Assembly (NCBI GenBank): GCA_964512995.1
Contig: CAZELM010000028.1
Location: 1-64,000 of the forward strand
DNA: 64,000 bases
Reading direction: 5' to 3'
Origin: CAZELM01 sp964512995
GTDB lineage: Bacteria > CSSED10-310
Under the pieces are notes generated by a model. The model did not search any database and was not told the DNA's origin. It was given only the letters and a program-made list of their open reading frames with translations. The position numbers and the translations under genes were made by a program. This document shows, in pieces, positions 9,018 through 17,228 of the stretch (positions are counted from its first letter, which is position 1; each line of letters starts with the position of its first letter).

Positions 9018-11006
9018 ATGGCGGAGAAAATAACCATTACGATCAACGGGCAGGAAACCAAAATTCAGAAGAATGAGTTCCTGCTCAACGCGATCCAAAA
9101 CCTCGGCATCGATATCCCGACACTGTGCCATCACAAGGATTTGACTCCGGCCGGCACCTGCCGATTGTGCACCGTGGCCGTTACCGTCCGCGGAAAAAAG
9201 AAACTGGTCACGGCCTGCAACTACCCGGTACGCGATCCGATCGAGGTCCAGACCGACTCCCCGGATGTGCTCCAACATCGAAAAATGCTGGCGGAAATGT
9301 ATCTCGGCCGCTGGCCCAACGTTCCCATTATCCAGGAAACCGCCAGGGCTTGCGGTGTGACGGAATCGCGATTCAGAAGTGACCTGACCGATGAGAATCC
9401 CAAGGCATGCATCCTGTGCGGCAAATGTGTCCGGGCCTGCCGGGAGTTTATCCTGGAACGCATCATCGATTTCGCCGGAAGGGGTTCCAAACGCCACATC
9501 GCCATGCCGTTCGGAACAGTGGACCCCCATTGCGTGGGATGCACATCGTGTGCATTTGTGTGTCCGACTGGAGCCATCGAGATTGTGGATGATGTGAACC
9601 ACCCGGTAAACCCGCAACTGATCCGGGATCATGGCATGAAGGTCAATGCGGAAATGGCGACATTGGACAAGAAACAGTTCCGGATTCGGGAAGTCGGTAC
9701 TGCGAACATTGTCGAGGTCATGGATAAATACGATCTTCTGCCGGTTCACAATCACATGTACGGCTGCCATCCCGACACCCATAAAATCGACTCCACGGTG
9801 TTGAAATATCAGTATTTTACACAGGGACAGGCCGATGCATGCTGCCGGGGTTGCTCCATGGCCTGCGCCAAGGGTGTCGACAGATTCGAACTCAAAACCG
9901 GTCCATATAAAGGCCAGCGGGTCGTTGTCGACGGCCCGGAATACGAAACATCGGGCGGTTGCGCCAATATGGGTTGTTTTGATGGCGATTTTGTCGTGGA
10001 GTTCAACTTCTACTGCGACACATACGGTATCGATACGATCTCCGCAACAACGACCATCGCATTCGTCATGGAGTGTTTCGAGCGGCGGATCATCACCACG
10101 GAGCATACCGGTGGATTGAAACTGAATTTCGGTGCCACTGCGGAGGTGCTGGAACTGCTCCATCAGATGGCTCGGGGTGATGGATTCGGCGTGGATGTCG
10201 GTCAGGGTGTCCGATGGCTGAAAAACAAGTTCGCCACCGAATATGGAGCGGACCGGCAGTTCCTCAACGATATCGGCATGGAAACCAAAGGCCTGGAAGT
10301 TTCGGAGTATGTCAGCAAGGAATCCCTGGCGCAGCAGGCCGGATATGGGATGGCCGTGAAAGGACCCCAGCACGATGAAGCCTGGCTGATCTTTATGGAT
10401 ATGGTCAACAATCAGATTCCGACGTTCGAGGATAAGGCAGAAGCATTGTTTTATATGCCACTCTGGCGCACATGGTTCGGATTGCAGGGATTGTGTAAAA
10501 TTGTATGGAACGATATCGTACCCGCCGATAACAAATTGACCGCTGAACCCCATAAAGTACCGGACCATGTTAACAATTACTTCAAATTCTTTGAAGGAAT
10601 GACCGGTGAGCCGCTGGATGAGAAAAAAATGCTCGATCAGTCCGCTCGTGTGCATAACCTGCAACGGATCCTCTGCCGGCTCCTGGGATACGGAACACGG
10701 AAAGATGATTACATGCCGTATCGCGGAATGGGTCCGGTCACTCCCGAGGAGTATCGATCGCGGGAAGACCGGTACGATCGGCAGATGCGGGAGATCATCG
10801 GAATCGATCCGACAGGGAAAAGCATCGAAGAAAAAGTGAAAATTATGAGAAAATATCGGGAGACGCAGTACGATAAGCTGATGGATGTCGTGTACCGGCG
10901 CCGGGGCTGGAACCGGAACGGTGTCCCGACCATCGAACGTCTCCGCGAACTGGGGATCGATCTGCCGGAACTGATCGCCATCATCGGGAAAGATCAGGAG
11001 TCATGA
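9018..11006 (+). CDS. NuoG-like Fe-S N-terminus fused to AOR C-terminal domain
   Basis: The 662-residue product begins 2 bases after the upstream stop. Residues 1-80 form a plant-type [2Fe-2S] domain (C37, C48, C51, C67). Two [4Fe-4S] clusters follow (CILCGKCVRAC at 131-141, CVGCTSCAFVC at 172-182), as in the N-terminus of NuoG or [FeFe]-hydrogenase HydA. From about 225 the protein is the AFOR_C region, with CRGCSMAC (C276, C279, C283), the GPEYET segment near 306, YGIDTIS near 336 and a later Cys at 493. These residues would bind the AOR-type [4Fe-4S] cluster. The catalytic His-containing region of canonical AOR (GACH-like) is not evident. Together with the product of 5855 this completes one AOR. 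The stop overlaps the next start by 4 bases. Confidence 0.88.
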   Translation: MAEKITITINGQETKIQKNEFLLNAIQNLGIDIPTLCHHKDLTPAGTCRLCTVAVTVRGKKKLVTACNYPVRDPIEVQTDSPDVLQHRKMLAEMYLGRWPNVPIIQETARACGVTESRFRSDLTDENPKACILCGKCVRACREFILERIIDFAGRGSKRHIAMPFGTVDPHCVGCTSCAFVCPTGAIEIVDDVNHPVNPQLIRDHGMKVNAEMATLDKKQFRIREVGTANIVEVMDKYDLLPVHNHMYGCHPDTHKIDSTVLKYQYFTQGQADACCRGCSMACAKGVDRFELKTGPYKGQRVVVDGPEYETSGGCANMGCFDGDFVVEFNFYCDTYGIDTISATTTIAFVMECFERRIITTEHTGGLKLNFGATAEVLELLHQMARGDGFGVDVGQGVRWLKNKFATEYGADRQFLNDIGMETKGLEVSEYVSKESLAQQAGYGMAVKGPQHDEAWLIFMDMVNNQIPTFEDKAEALFYMPLWRTWFGLQGLCKIVWNDIVPADNKLTAEPHKVPDHVNNYFKFFEGMTGEPLDEKKMLDQSARVHNLQRILCRLLGYGTRKDDYMPYRGMGPVTPEEYRSREDRYDRQMREIIGIDPTGKSIEEKVKIMRKYRETQYDKLMDVVYRRRGWNRNGVPTIERLRELGIDLPELIAIIGKDQES

Positions 11007-11638
11007 ATTCAATGTCTGCCGAGCTGTTCGCCCGGAATGTCCCGGGTGTGCTCGATGTGCTCCGAAACAGATGTATTGGCGTTGCCGGGTGCGGGGGATT
11101 GGGTTCGAATGCCGCTGTTGCGCTGGCGCGAGCGGGAATTGGCCGGCTGATTCTGGCGGATTTCGACCGGGTTGAACCGTCCAACCTGAACCGCCAGCAT
11201 TTTTTCCAGCGGGATATCGGCCAATATAAGGCGGATGCTCTGGCGGAGCATATCCGGGCGATTCATCCGGGTATTGAACTGGTGGTTCATCATGACCGGA
11301 TACATCCCGATAACGTATCCACTCTGTTTCATACCGCGGATCTGCTGCTGGAAGCATTTGATCTGGCAGAGAATAAAATCTGGTTGATCCGGACCTGGAC
11401 CCGGCTGTTTCCCGATCGGCCCATCGTGTGTGGAAATGGTCTGGCAGGATATGGACAAAGCCATACACTGCATGTGATGGCAGTGGGGAATGTGTATTTT
11501 TGTGGCGACATGGTTTCGGAAATGAGCATGGGATTGATTTCCGCTCGTGTCGGTATCGTGGCGAACTTACAGGCCAATACGGCTATTGAGTTATTGATGG
11601 ATGGGACATTTCATGATTCGGGTGAATCGGAAGGATAA
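11003..11638 (+). CDS. ThiF/MoeB-family sulfur-carrier adenylyltransferase
   Basis: A 211-residue Rossmann-fold protein with GVAGCGGLGSNAAVALARAG (ATP binding), LADFDRVEPSNLNRQ and the later GNGLAGYG segment. This fits the short ThiF-like E1 family, which activates the C-terminal Gly of ThiS/MoaD carriers by adenylation. It lacks the C-terminal rhodanese and zinc CxxC pairs of full-length MoeB. It overlaps the AOR-C gene by 4 bases (ATGA) and itself overlaps the following MoaD/ThiS gene. That places it in tungstopterin or cofactor supply for the adjacent AOR complex; a role in thiamine synthesis cannot be excluded. Confidence 0.85.
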   Translation: MNSMSAELFARNVPGVLDVLRNRCIGVAGCGGLGSNAAVALARAGIGRLILADFDRVEPSNLNRQHFFQRDIGQYKADALAEHIRAIHPGIELVVHHDRIHPDNVSTLFHTADLLLEAFDLAENKIWLIRTWTRLFPDRPIVCGNGLAGYGQSHTLHVMAVGNVYFCGDMVSEMSMGLISARVGIVANLQANTAIELLMDGTFHDSGESEG

Positions 11639-11813
11639 TCTGGATTGGCAGGACGGCATGACGGTTCAGGATGTGCTGGACTGCCTGGGGTATGAGTTCT
11701 CCTTGCTCACGGTATTCGTCAACGGCGTGCTGGTGGATGAAGACGAGTATGATCAATTTGTAATTCCGGATCATGCGGATGTCCGGGCACTGCATCTCCA
11801 TCATGGCGGATGA
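11613..11813 (+). CDS. MoaD/ThiS-type sulfur carrier protein
   Basis: A 66-residue protein if started at ATG 11613 (in-frame ATG 11601 is the alternative). It has the beta-grasp pattern of MoaD/ThiS and ends in the diagnostic diglycine (LHLHHGG). The family donates sulfur, as C-terminal thiocarboxylate, to molybdopterin/tungstopterin or thiazole synthesis. It overlaps the ThiF-like gene by about 26 bases. The carrier and its E1 enzyme are therefore translationally coupled to the split AOR operon, which supports a pterin role. Confidence 0.82.
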   Translation: MIRVNRKDNLDWQDGMTVQDVLDCLGYEFSLLTVFVNGVLVDEDEYDQFVIPDHADVRALHLHHGG

Positions 11814-11830
11814 ACATTTTTATTGGTGGT

Positions 11831-12125
11831 AATCGTTCAGCGAGTGAGAACCAGCTCGACTCCCCTCTATCAAGAATTGCCGTATGGTTTTTCGGATGGA
11901 AGAAGGTGGCAGCGAGCGAGAACCAGCCAGAGTCCCCTCTATCAAGAGGGGTGTCTCTGCGAAGCCACGGTTTGATTGGATTCAGCATGGCTTCTTGGAA
12001 AGCGAAGCAGAGACGGGGTGTGTTCCGAGATTCCGACAACACACCCCGTCACGCAGAAACAACGCTTCCAAGAGAGCGATCTGTTTTCAGTAGAAGGATT
12101 CTGCGTGCCACCCCTTTTTATTGAT
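11831..12125 (+). repeat. Multi-hairpin dispersed repeat, copy A
   Basis: This gene-free stretch carries a chain of inverted repeats. CCCCTCTatcaAGAGGGG lies at about 11934-11951. GAAGCCA and TGGCTTC arms follow, then GACGGGGTGTGT and ACACACCCCGTC arms (about 12012-12050), then ACGCAGAA and TTCTGCGT arms (about 12051-12116). The same elements occur, in reverse orientation, at 16372-16945. The first part is duplicated: AGCGAG-GAGAACCAG plus TCCCCTCTATCAAG occurs near 11838 and again near 11910. It could be a MITE-like element or a structured RNA. Confidence 0.75.
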
Positions 12126-12159
12126 TTTTTCACCCTTTGAACCACAGGAGTTATAACCA

Positions 12160-13800
12160 ATGCATAATGCCATATTGAAAGTGCCATCACCGATCAATGA
12201 ACCGGAACGACACTATGGACCCGGCAGCATCGAACGGAAAAACCTGAAGGCAAAGCTTCGGGAGATGTTCGATCAGCGCATCGAAATCCCACTGATTATT
12301 GGCGGCAAAGAAGTCCGGACCGGTCAACTGGGAGAATGCCGTTGCCCGCATGATCATGGCCATGTCCTGGCTGTCTATCACAAGGCAGGTCCCCGTGAGG
12401 TTCAATCCGCGATCGATGCCGCGCTTCAGGCATTCAGAGACTGGAGCGACATGCCATGGCCTTCCCGCGCAGCAGTATTTCTGAAAGCTGCGGACTTGTT
12501 GTCACGGAAATATCGGGATCTCCTCAATGCCGCCACCATGCTGAATCAGTCGAAAAATGTCCACCAGTCGGAGATCGACGCCGCCTGTGAACTCATCGAC
12601 TTCTGGCGATACAATGTCTATTACATGACCGAAATCTATCGGGAGCAGCCCTACTCCACCCAGATCACATGGAACCTGTGCGACTATCGCGCACTCGAAG
12701 GGTTCGTATTCGCGGTCTCTCCATTTAATTTTACATCCATCGCAGGTAATCTTACGACCAGTCCGGCGGTGATGGGAAATGTGGTCGTCTGGAAGCCGGC
12801 GTCTACAGCAGTCTATTCCGGCTATTTTCTGATGAAGATCCTTCTGGAAGCCGGATTGCCGGAGGGCGTGATCAATTTTATCCCTGGGAATGCCGGAGAC
12901 ATCAGCGATGGTGTATTGTCGAATTCTCATCTGGCAGGGATTCATTTTACCGGCAGCACGGGTGTATTCCAGGATATGTGGCGAATGGTCGGAACCCGGA
13001 TCGGTCAATATCGGAATTATCCCCGGATTGTCGGAGAAACCGGAGGCAAGGATTTCGTGTTCTGCCATGCATCAGCCGATCCTGTTGCAGTTGCAACCGC
13101 CATTATCCGGGGCGCTTTCGAATATCAGGGACAAAAATGTTCGGCTGCCAGCCGAGCCTATATTCCGGATAATATCTGGCCTCAGATCAGGACGATCCTG
13201 ATGGATCAGATCCGGACCATCAGAATGGGCGATGTCATGGATTTCGGCAACTACATGAATGCGGTCATCGATCAGAAAGCATTTGTGTCGATCACGAGCT
13301 ATATTGATCACGCAAAACAGGCTTCCGATGCTGAAATTCTCATCGGTGGTCAATCTGACAATACGCATGGCTATTTCATCGAGCCGACCGTCGTTCTGAC
13401 AACGAATCCATTGTTCCGGACAATGCAGGAGGAGATATTCGGGCCGGTGATGACCATTTATGTATATCCGGAGAAAAAATATGGAGAAACCCTGAAAATT
13501 TGTGACGAGACATCGCCGTATGGACTGACCGGTTCGATATTTGCCCAGGACCGTCAGGCCGTAATGGCTGCGTACAGATCCTTGCGTTATGCAGCCGGAA
13601 ACTTCTATATTAATGACAAACCAACTGCTGCGGTCGTTGGACAGCAGCCGTTTGGAGGAGCACGGGCGTCCGGTACAAACGATAAGGCGGGGAGTAAAGT
13701 CAATCTCATGCGGTGGGTGAATATTCGAACCGTGAAAGAGACGTTTGTGTCTCCGACCGATTACCGTTATGCGTTTATGCAGGATGAACCGGAATCGTGA
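12160..13800 (+). CDS. pruA: 1-pyrroline-5-carboxylate (glutamate semialdehyde) dehydrogenase
   Basis: A 546-residue aldehyde dehydrogenase of the long P5CDH (ALDH4-like) type, with ATG 12160 preceded by AGGAG. Visible motifs are SPFNFTSIAGNL, the NAD-fold FTGSTGVFQDMW, the general-base Glu in VGETGGKDF and the nucleophilic Cys in GQKCSAASR. EEIFGPV and the C-terminal FGGARASGTNDKAG also fit the family. It oxidises glutamate gamma-semialdehyde to glutamate with NAD+, the last step of proline (and one route of arginine/ornithine) catabolism. No proline dehydrogenase is adjacent. It sits between two AOR systems, suggesting a shared aldehyde-handling context, though no functional link is proven. 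Confidence 0.92.
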   Translation: MHNAILKVPSPINEPERHYGPGSIERKNLKAKLREMFDQRIEIPLIIGGKEVRTGQLGECRCPHDHGHVLAVYHKAGPREVQSAIDAALQAFRDWSDMPWPSRAAVFLKAADLLSRKYRDLLNAATMLNQSKNVHQSEIDAACELIDFWRYNVYYMTEIYREQPYSTQITWNLCDYRALEGFVFAVSPFNFTSIAGNLTTSPAVMGNVVVWKPASTAVYSGYFLMKILLEAGLPEGVINFIPGNAGDISDGVLSNSHLAGIHFTGSTGVFQDMWRMVGTRIGQYRNYPRIVGETGGKDFVFCHASADPVAVATAIIRGAFEYQGQKCSAASRAYIPDNIWPQIRTILMDQIRTIRMGDVMDFGNYMNAVIDQKAFVSITSYIDHAKQASDAEILIGGQSDNTHGYFIEPTVVLTTNPLFRTMQEEIFGPVMTIYVYPEKKYGETLKICDETSPYGLTGSIFAQDRQAVMAAYRSLRYAAGNFYINDKPTAAVVGQQPFGGARASGTNDKAGSKVNLMRWVNIRTVKETFVSPTDYRYAFMQDEPES

Positions 13801-13916
13801 TGTGACTCCGGATGGGACAATGATCTGGATTCATCATATCGGGAGTTGCGATCCGATGTCGAACCATTGTATTGAGCGGTCGCTATGAAAGGACATGATA
13901 TTAGGGGGATGAAGTA

Positions 13917-14300
13917 ATGAAAATAAAGGTCAATGCGAATGCGTGTACTGGTTGCAGACTCTGCCGCCAGGTGTGTGCTATCGAGAAATTCAATGAAACG
14001 AATCCACGGAAAGCCCGTCTTCGGATCGAGGCATCGTTTCCGTCGCCCGGCAAGTTCCGGCCCCGTGTCTGTGTGCAATGCGGGAAGTGTGCCGAAGCCT
14101 GCCCGGAGAATGCCATCTATAAGGATGAGCGGGGTGTTTACATTGTGGATGATGCGAAATGTACTGCATGCGGGATATGTATCGATACATGTCCATTCGG
14201 AGTCATGATGAGTTGGAAAGGCGGGACGGCGTACAAATGTGATTTTTGCTGGCGGTGCACCGAGGTTTGTAATACCGGCGCCATTACTCAGATGATGTGA
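13917..14300 (+). CDS. Polyferredoxin-type electron carrier for AOR
   Basis: A 127-residue ferredoxin with at least three cysteine groups of the [4Fe-4S] type (CTGCRLCRQVC, CVQCGKCAEAC, CTACGICIDTC). A fourth partial group (CDFCWRCTEVC) lies near the C-terminus. AGGGGGATGAAGTA precedes ATG 13917. It is 13 bases upstream of the AOR gene. This matches the AorA-AorB pairing known from bacterial AORs, where the small Fe-S subunit transfers electrons from the tungsten subunit. Confidence 0.92.
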   Translation: MKIKVNANACTGCRLCRQVCAIEKFNETNPRKARLRIEASFPSPGKFRPRVCVQCGKCAEACPENAIYKDERGVYIVDDAKCTACGICIDTCPFGVMMSWKGGTAYKCDFCWRCTEVCNTGAITQMM

Positions 14301-14313
14301 AGGAGGTTCAGCC

Positions 14314-16230
14314 ATGATAAACGGATTTGGTGGTTCAGTATTACGGGTTGATTTAACCCATGGAACGATTGAAAAGAGTGCATTGGACCCGACATTCGCG
14401 AGAGAATGGCTGGGTGGCCGTGGGTTTGTCGCGAAGGTGTTGTATGATGAAGTTCCTCGGAATGCGGATCCATTCGGCCCCGAGAACCTCCTCATTGTCA
14501 GTCCGGGTGTTCTGTCCGGCCATCTGGCACCAACGGGCAGTAAATGCTGTTTTGGCGCTATCAGCCCCCTCTCCAATGGGCATGGCGATTCCACCGTGGG
14601 TGGCCATTTCGGTCCGGAACTCAAATTTGCCGGAATCGACCTGATCATTGTCAAAGGAATCGCGGAGAAACCCGTCTATCTCTTCATCGATGACGATACG
14701 ATCGAAATCCGGGATGCATCCAAATATTGGGGACAAGGAGCGTTGGATGTTGAAAAAGAATTTAAGGATGACCTTGGAGATGATTTTGAGATCGCAGTCA
14801 TTGGACCAGCCGGTGAAAATAAAATCCGGTTTGCCTGTATCAGCCATGATTTCGGACGACAGGCCGGCCGATGCGGAATCGGTGCCGTGATGGGCTCCAA
14901 AATGCTCAAAGCCATTGCGGTCCGGGGAACCCAGAGCCTTCCGGTTCACGATCTCCCGACACTCAAGAATTTCACGATCGATATCATCAAACGCTCCAGC
15001 AAACACCCGAACATGGAACCCTGGCAGAAGTATGGAACGTCCATGTTCGTCGGCTGGTCAAACAAGCATGGGGTATATCCCACCCGGAACTTCCAGACCA
15101 CCTATTTCGAAAATTATGCCGGTATCGATGGTGAAGTTCTTGTGGAAAAACTCCTCGTGAGCCATAAAGCCTGTTTTGGATGCTGGATGAACTGCGGAAA
15201 ATACTGCAAAGTCGAGCGTCCGGATAAAACCGTCTACGTGGAAGGTCCGGAATATGAAACCGGCTCCTTGTGCGGCGGGAATTGCGGATTCGATAAGATC
15301 GACGATGTCGCATACGTCAATTGGGTGTGCGATAACACAGGCATCGATACCATGAGCGGTGGGGGTATCGTGGCTTTCGGAATGGAATGCTATGAAAAAG
15401 GATTGATCACCCGGGAGCAACTCGAAGGGCGTGAATTGCGATGGGGCAATGCCGATGAATTCGAACATCTGGTGGACATGATAGTATACCGCCGGGGTAT
15501 CGGAGAATGGTTTGCCGAGGGAGTGGTGAACGCGGCAGCCAGAATCGGCGGTGGCTCCGAAAAGTTCGCCGTTCAGGTCAAAGGTCAGGGGATGAGCGGA
15601 TACGATGGCCGGTGGGCTCCCGCCATGCTCCTGTCCTACATGACAGCCGATATTGGCGCACACCACAATCGGGCATGGACCATCACACTGGACGATGATA
15701 TCGGGCGTGAAGTGATCAAGGGCAAAGCCAAACTCGTGGTATATCTCCAGCATATCCGGCCGTTTTTCGACACGATCTCGGGTTGCCGGCTCTTCTGGGG
15801 TGAAGTGGATGTGACAGCGGAGGAGCATATTGACGCGATCCGGTACATGACCGGCTGGATGGAGTTTTCGAATGATGAAGCCATGCGGACATCCGATCGG
15901 ATCTGGAATCTGAACCGGGCGCACTATATCGAGCGAAACGGAGGTCCCGGTCGGAAATTCGATTATCCCAATGCCCGGTTCTATGAAGAAGCGGTTCCCA
16001 GTGGCCCAGCCAAAGGCGCTCGGTTGACAATGGAAGATCTCGACACCATGCTCGATGAATACTATGCTGCCAGAGGGTGGGGACAGAACGGGAATCCATC
16101 CCGGGAGGTTCTGCTGGATCTGGGTCTCGAACAGGTGATGAAAAATCTGGAAAAACAGAATCTGCTCGGTACGCTGATGGCTCCCCTTCCGCCTGTCCGG
16201 GGGGAACGCTACAAACCCAAGGCATTCTGA
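14314..16230 (+). CDS. Tungsten aldehyde:ferredoxin oxidoreductase, large subunit
   Basis: A complete 638-residue AOR preceded by GGAGG. The N-terminal pterin domain shows WLGGRGFVAKVLYDEVP and DSTVGGHFGPELKFAG. The C-terminal part carries CFGCWMNC (C287, C290, C294) and C491 for the [4Fe-4S] cluster, YGPEYET-like GPEYET, and NTGIDTMSGG. Near the active site are YDGRWAPA and a His-containing GAHHNRAW in the place of the usual GACH. The family oxidises aldehydes to carboxylates (or the reverse) with ferredoxin. With its ferredoxin neighbour it forms a conventional AorAB pair, unlike the split enzyme at 5855-11006. Its substrate is unknown. Confidence 0.93.
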   Translation: MINGFGGSVLRVDLTHGTIEKSALDPTFAREWLGGRGFVAKVLYDEVPRNADPFGPENLLIVSPGVLSGHLAPTGSKCCFGAISPLSNGHGDSTVGGHFGPELKFAGIDLIIVKGIAEKPVYLFIDDDTIEIRDASKYWGQGALDVEKEFKDDLGDDFEIAVIGPAGENKIRFACISHDFGRQAGRCGIGAVMGSKMLKAIAVRGTQSLPVHDLPTLKNFTIDIIKRSSKHPNMEPWQKYGTSMFVGWSNKHGVYPTRNFQTTYFENYAGIDGEVLVEKLLVSHKACFGCWMNCGKYCKVERPDKTVYVEGPEYETGSLCGGNCGFDKIDDVAYVNWVCDNTGIDTMSGGGIVAFGMECYEKGLITREQLEGRELRWGNADEFEHLVDMIVYRRGIGEWFAEGVVNAAARIGGGSEKFAVQVKGQGMSGYDGRWAPAMLLSYMTADIGAHHNRAWTITLDDDIGREVIKGKAKLVVYLQHIRPFFDTISGCRLFWGEVDVTAEEHIDAIRYMTGWMEFSNDEAMRTSDRIWNLNRAHYIERNGGPGRKFDYPNARFYEEAVPSGPAKGARLTMEDLDTMLDEYYAARGWGQNGNPSREVLLDLGLEQVMKNLEKQNLLGTLMAPLPPVRGERYKPKAF

Positions 16231-16945
16231 TTCGTATGCTGTCTGCTTCGCTGGGAGATGATTAATAAAGGNNNNNNNNNNNNNNNNNNNNNNNNNNNNN
16301 NNNNNNNNNNNNNNNNNNNNNNNNNNNNNNNNNNNNNNNNNNNNNNNNNNNNNNNNNNNNNNNNNNNNNNNCGTCTCTGCTTCGCTCGCCAAGAAGCCAT
16401 GCTGAAACCAATCAAACCGTGGCTTCCGCAGAGCCAGAGTGGATTCTGGCTGCTTCTCACCTGCTGAACGATTACAAATAAAGTTGCATATATGCTCCTC
16501 TCCATTCATGGGGAGGAGTTGGAGTGAGGTCGAAAAAGAGGAAAGAGGAAGAGAGCATCGAGCCCAAGGCATTCTGATTCGTATGCTGTCTGCTTCGCTG
16601 GGAGATGATTAATAAAGGTAACCGCTCACAGGGAAAATCCCCTCTGGAAAGAGGGGTGGCACGCAGAATCAAGTTATTGAAACCAGATATACCTGTTGGA
16701 AGCGTTGATTCTGCGTGACGGGGTGTGTAATCGGAAAGTCGGAACACACCCCGTCTCTGCTTCGCTCGCCAAGAAGCCATGCTGAAACCAATCAAACCGT
16801 GGCTTCGCAGAGCCACCCCTCTTGATAGAGGGGATTCTGGCTGCTTCTCACCTGCTGAACGATTACAATAAAGTTGCATATATGCTCCTCTCCATGAATG
16901 GAGAGGGGTTGGGGTGAGGTCGAAAGAGAGGAAAGAGGAATAGAT
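16216..16945 (-). repeat. Tandem copies of the multi-hairpin repeat (B truncated, C complete) with duplicated AOR 3' end
   Basis: About 56 bases covering the last codons of the AOR gene and its downstream sequence (16216-16271) recur at 16562-16618. Likewise 16372-16560 and 16751-16945 are about 90% alike. Copy C contains CCCCTCTggaaAGAGGGG (16639-16656), ACGCAGAATCAA/TTGATTCTGCGT (16661-16672/16705-16716) and GACGGGGTGTGT/ACACACCCCGTC (16717-16728/16744-16755). It also has GAAGCCA/TGGCTTC (16773-16779/16800-16806) and CCCCTCTtgatAGAGGGG (16816-16833). CCTCTCCATgaATGGAGAGG follows near 16889. Copy B lacks the 16816 hairpin. No gene is seen between 16231 and 16974. Confidence 0.8.
16272..16371. 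other. Assembly gap (100 N)
   Basis: A block of exactly 100 N sits inside the first of two tandem repeat copies just after the AOR gene. It is probably a placeholder, and the flanking duplication may have caused the break. Confidence 0.98.
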
Positions 16946-16974
16946 CATCGAGTCGTGAGGAAGAGGTAAAATAT

Positions 16975-17214
16975 ATGATCGTTTTTATCAAAGCTGGAGG
17001 CGCACTCCAGAAGATATTACAGCCCGATGTGGATGAGTATACCCGGAAGCTGGATATCCCGGAGGGTCATACGATCGGTGAGATCTGTACCCTGCTGGGC
17101 ATCAATCCCATCCAGGTGGGAATGGCTTTCCGAAGTGGTAAAATTGTTCCCCTGGAATACAAACCCCTGGAGGGTGAAACGATCACCCTGATCTCCATTG
17201 TCAAAGGAGGATAA
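16975..17214 (+). CDS. MoaD/ThiS-family sulfur carrier, second copy
   Basis: A 79-residue beta-grasp protein ending in ISIVKGG, the terminal diglycine used for thiocarboxylate formation. GAGG lies about 10 bases before ATG 16975. It follows the AOR gene after a repeat-filled gap and has low similarity to the carrier at 11613. MoaD-like proteins next to AOR genes are common and are thought to serve tungstopterin synthesis. The next gene converges from the other strand 14 bases downstream. Confidence 0.82.
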   Translation: MIVFIKAGGALQKILQPDVDEYTRKLDIPEGHTIGEICTLLGINPIQVGMAFRSGKIVPLEYKPLEGETITLISIVKGG

Positions 17215-17228
17215 ATCCGGACACGCCC

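Noticed and set aside
7144..10664. Two long minus-strand frames (about 600 codons each) opposite the NuoF-like and AOR-C genes
   Set aside because: They are antisense shadows of strongly supported Fe-S proteins. Their translations have no domain features.
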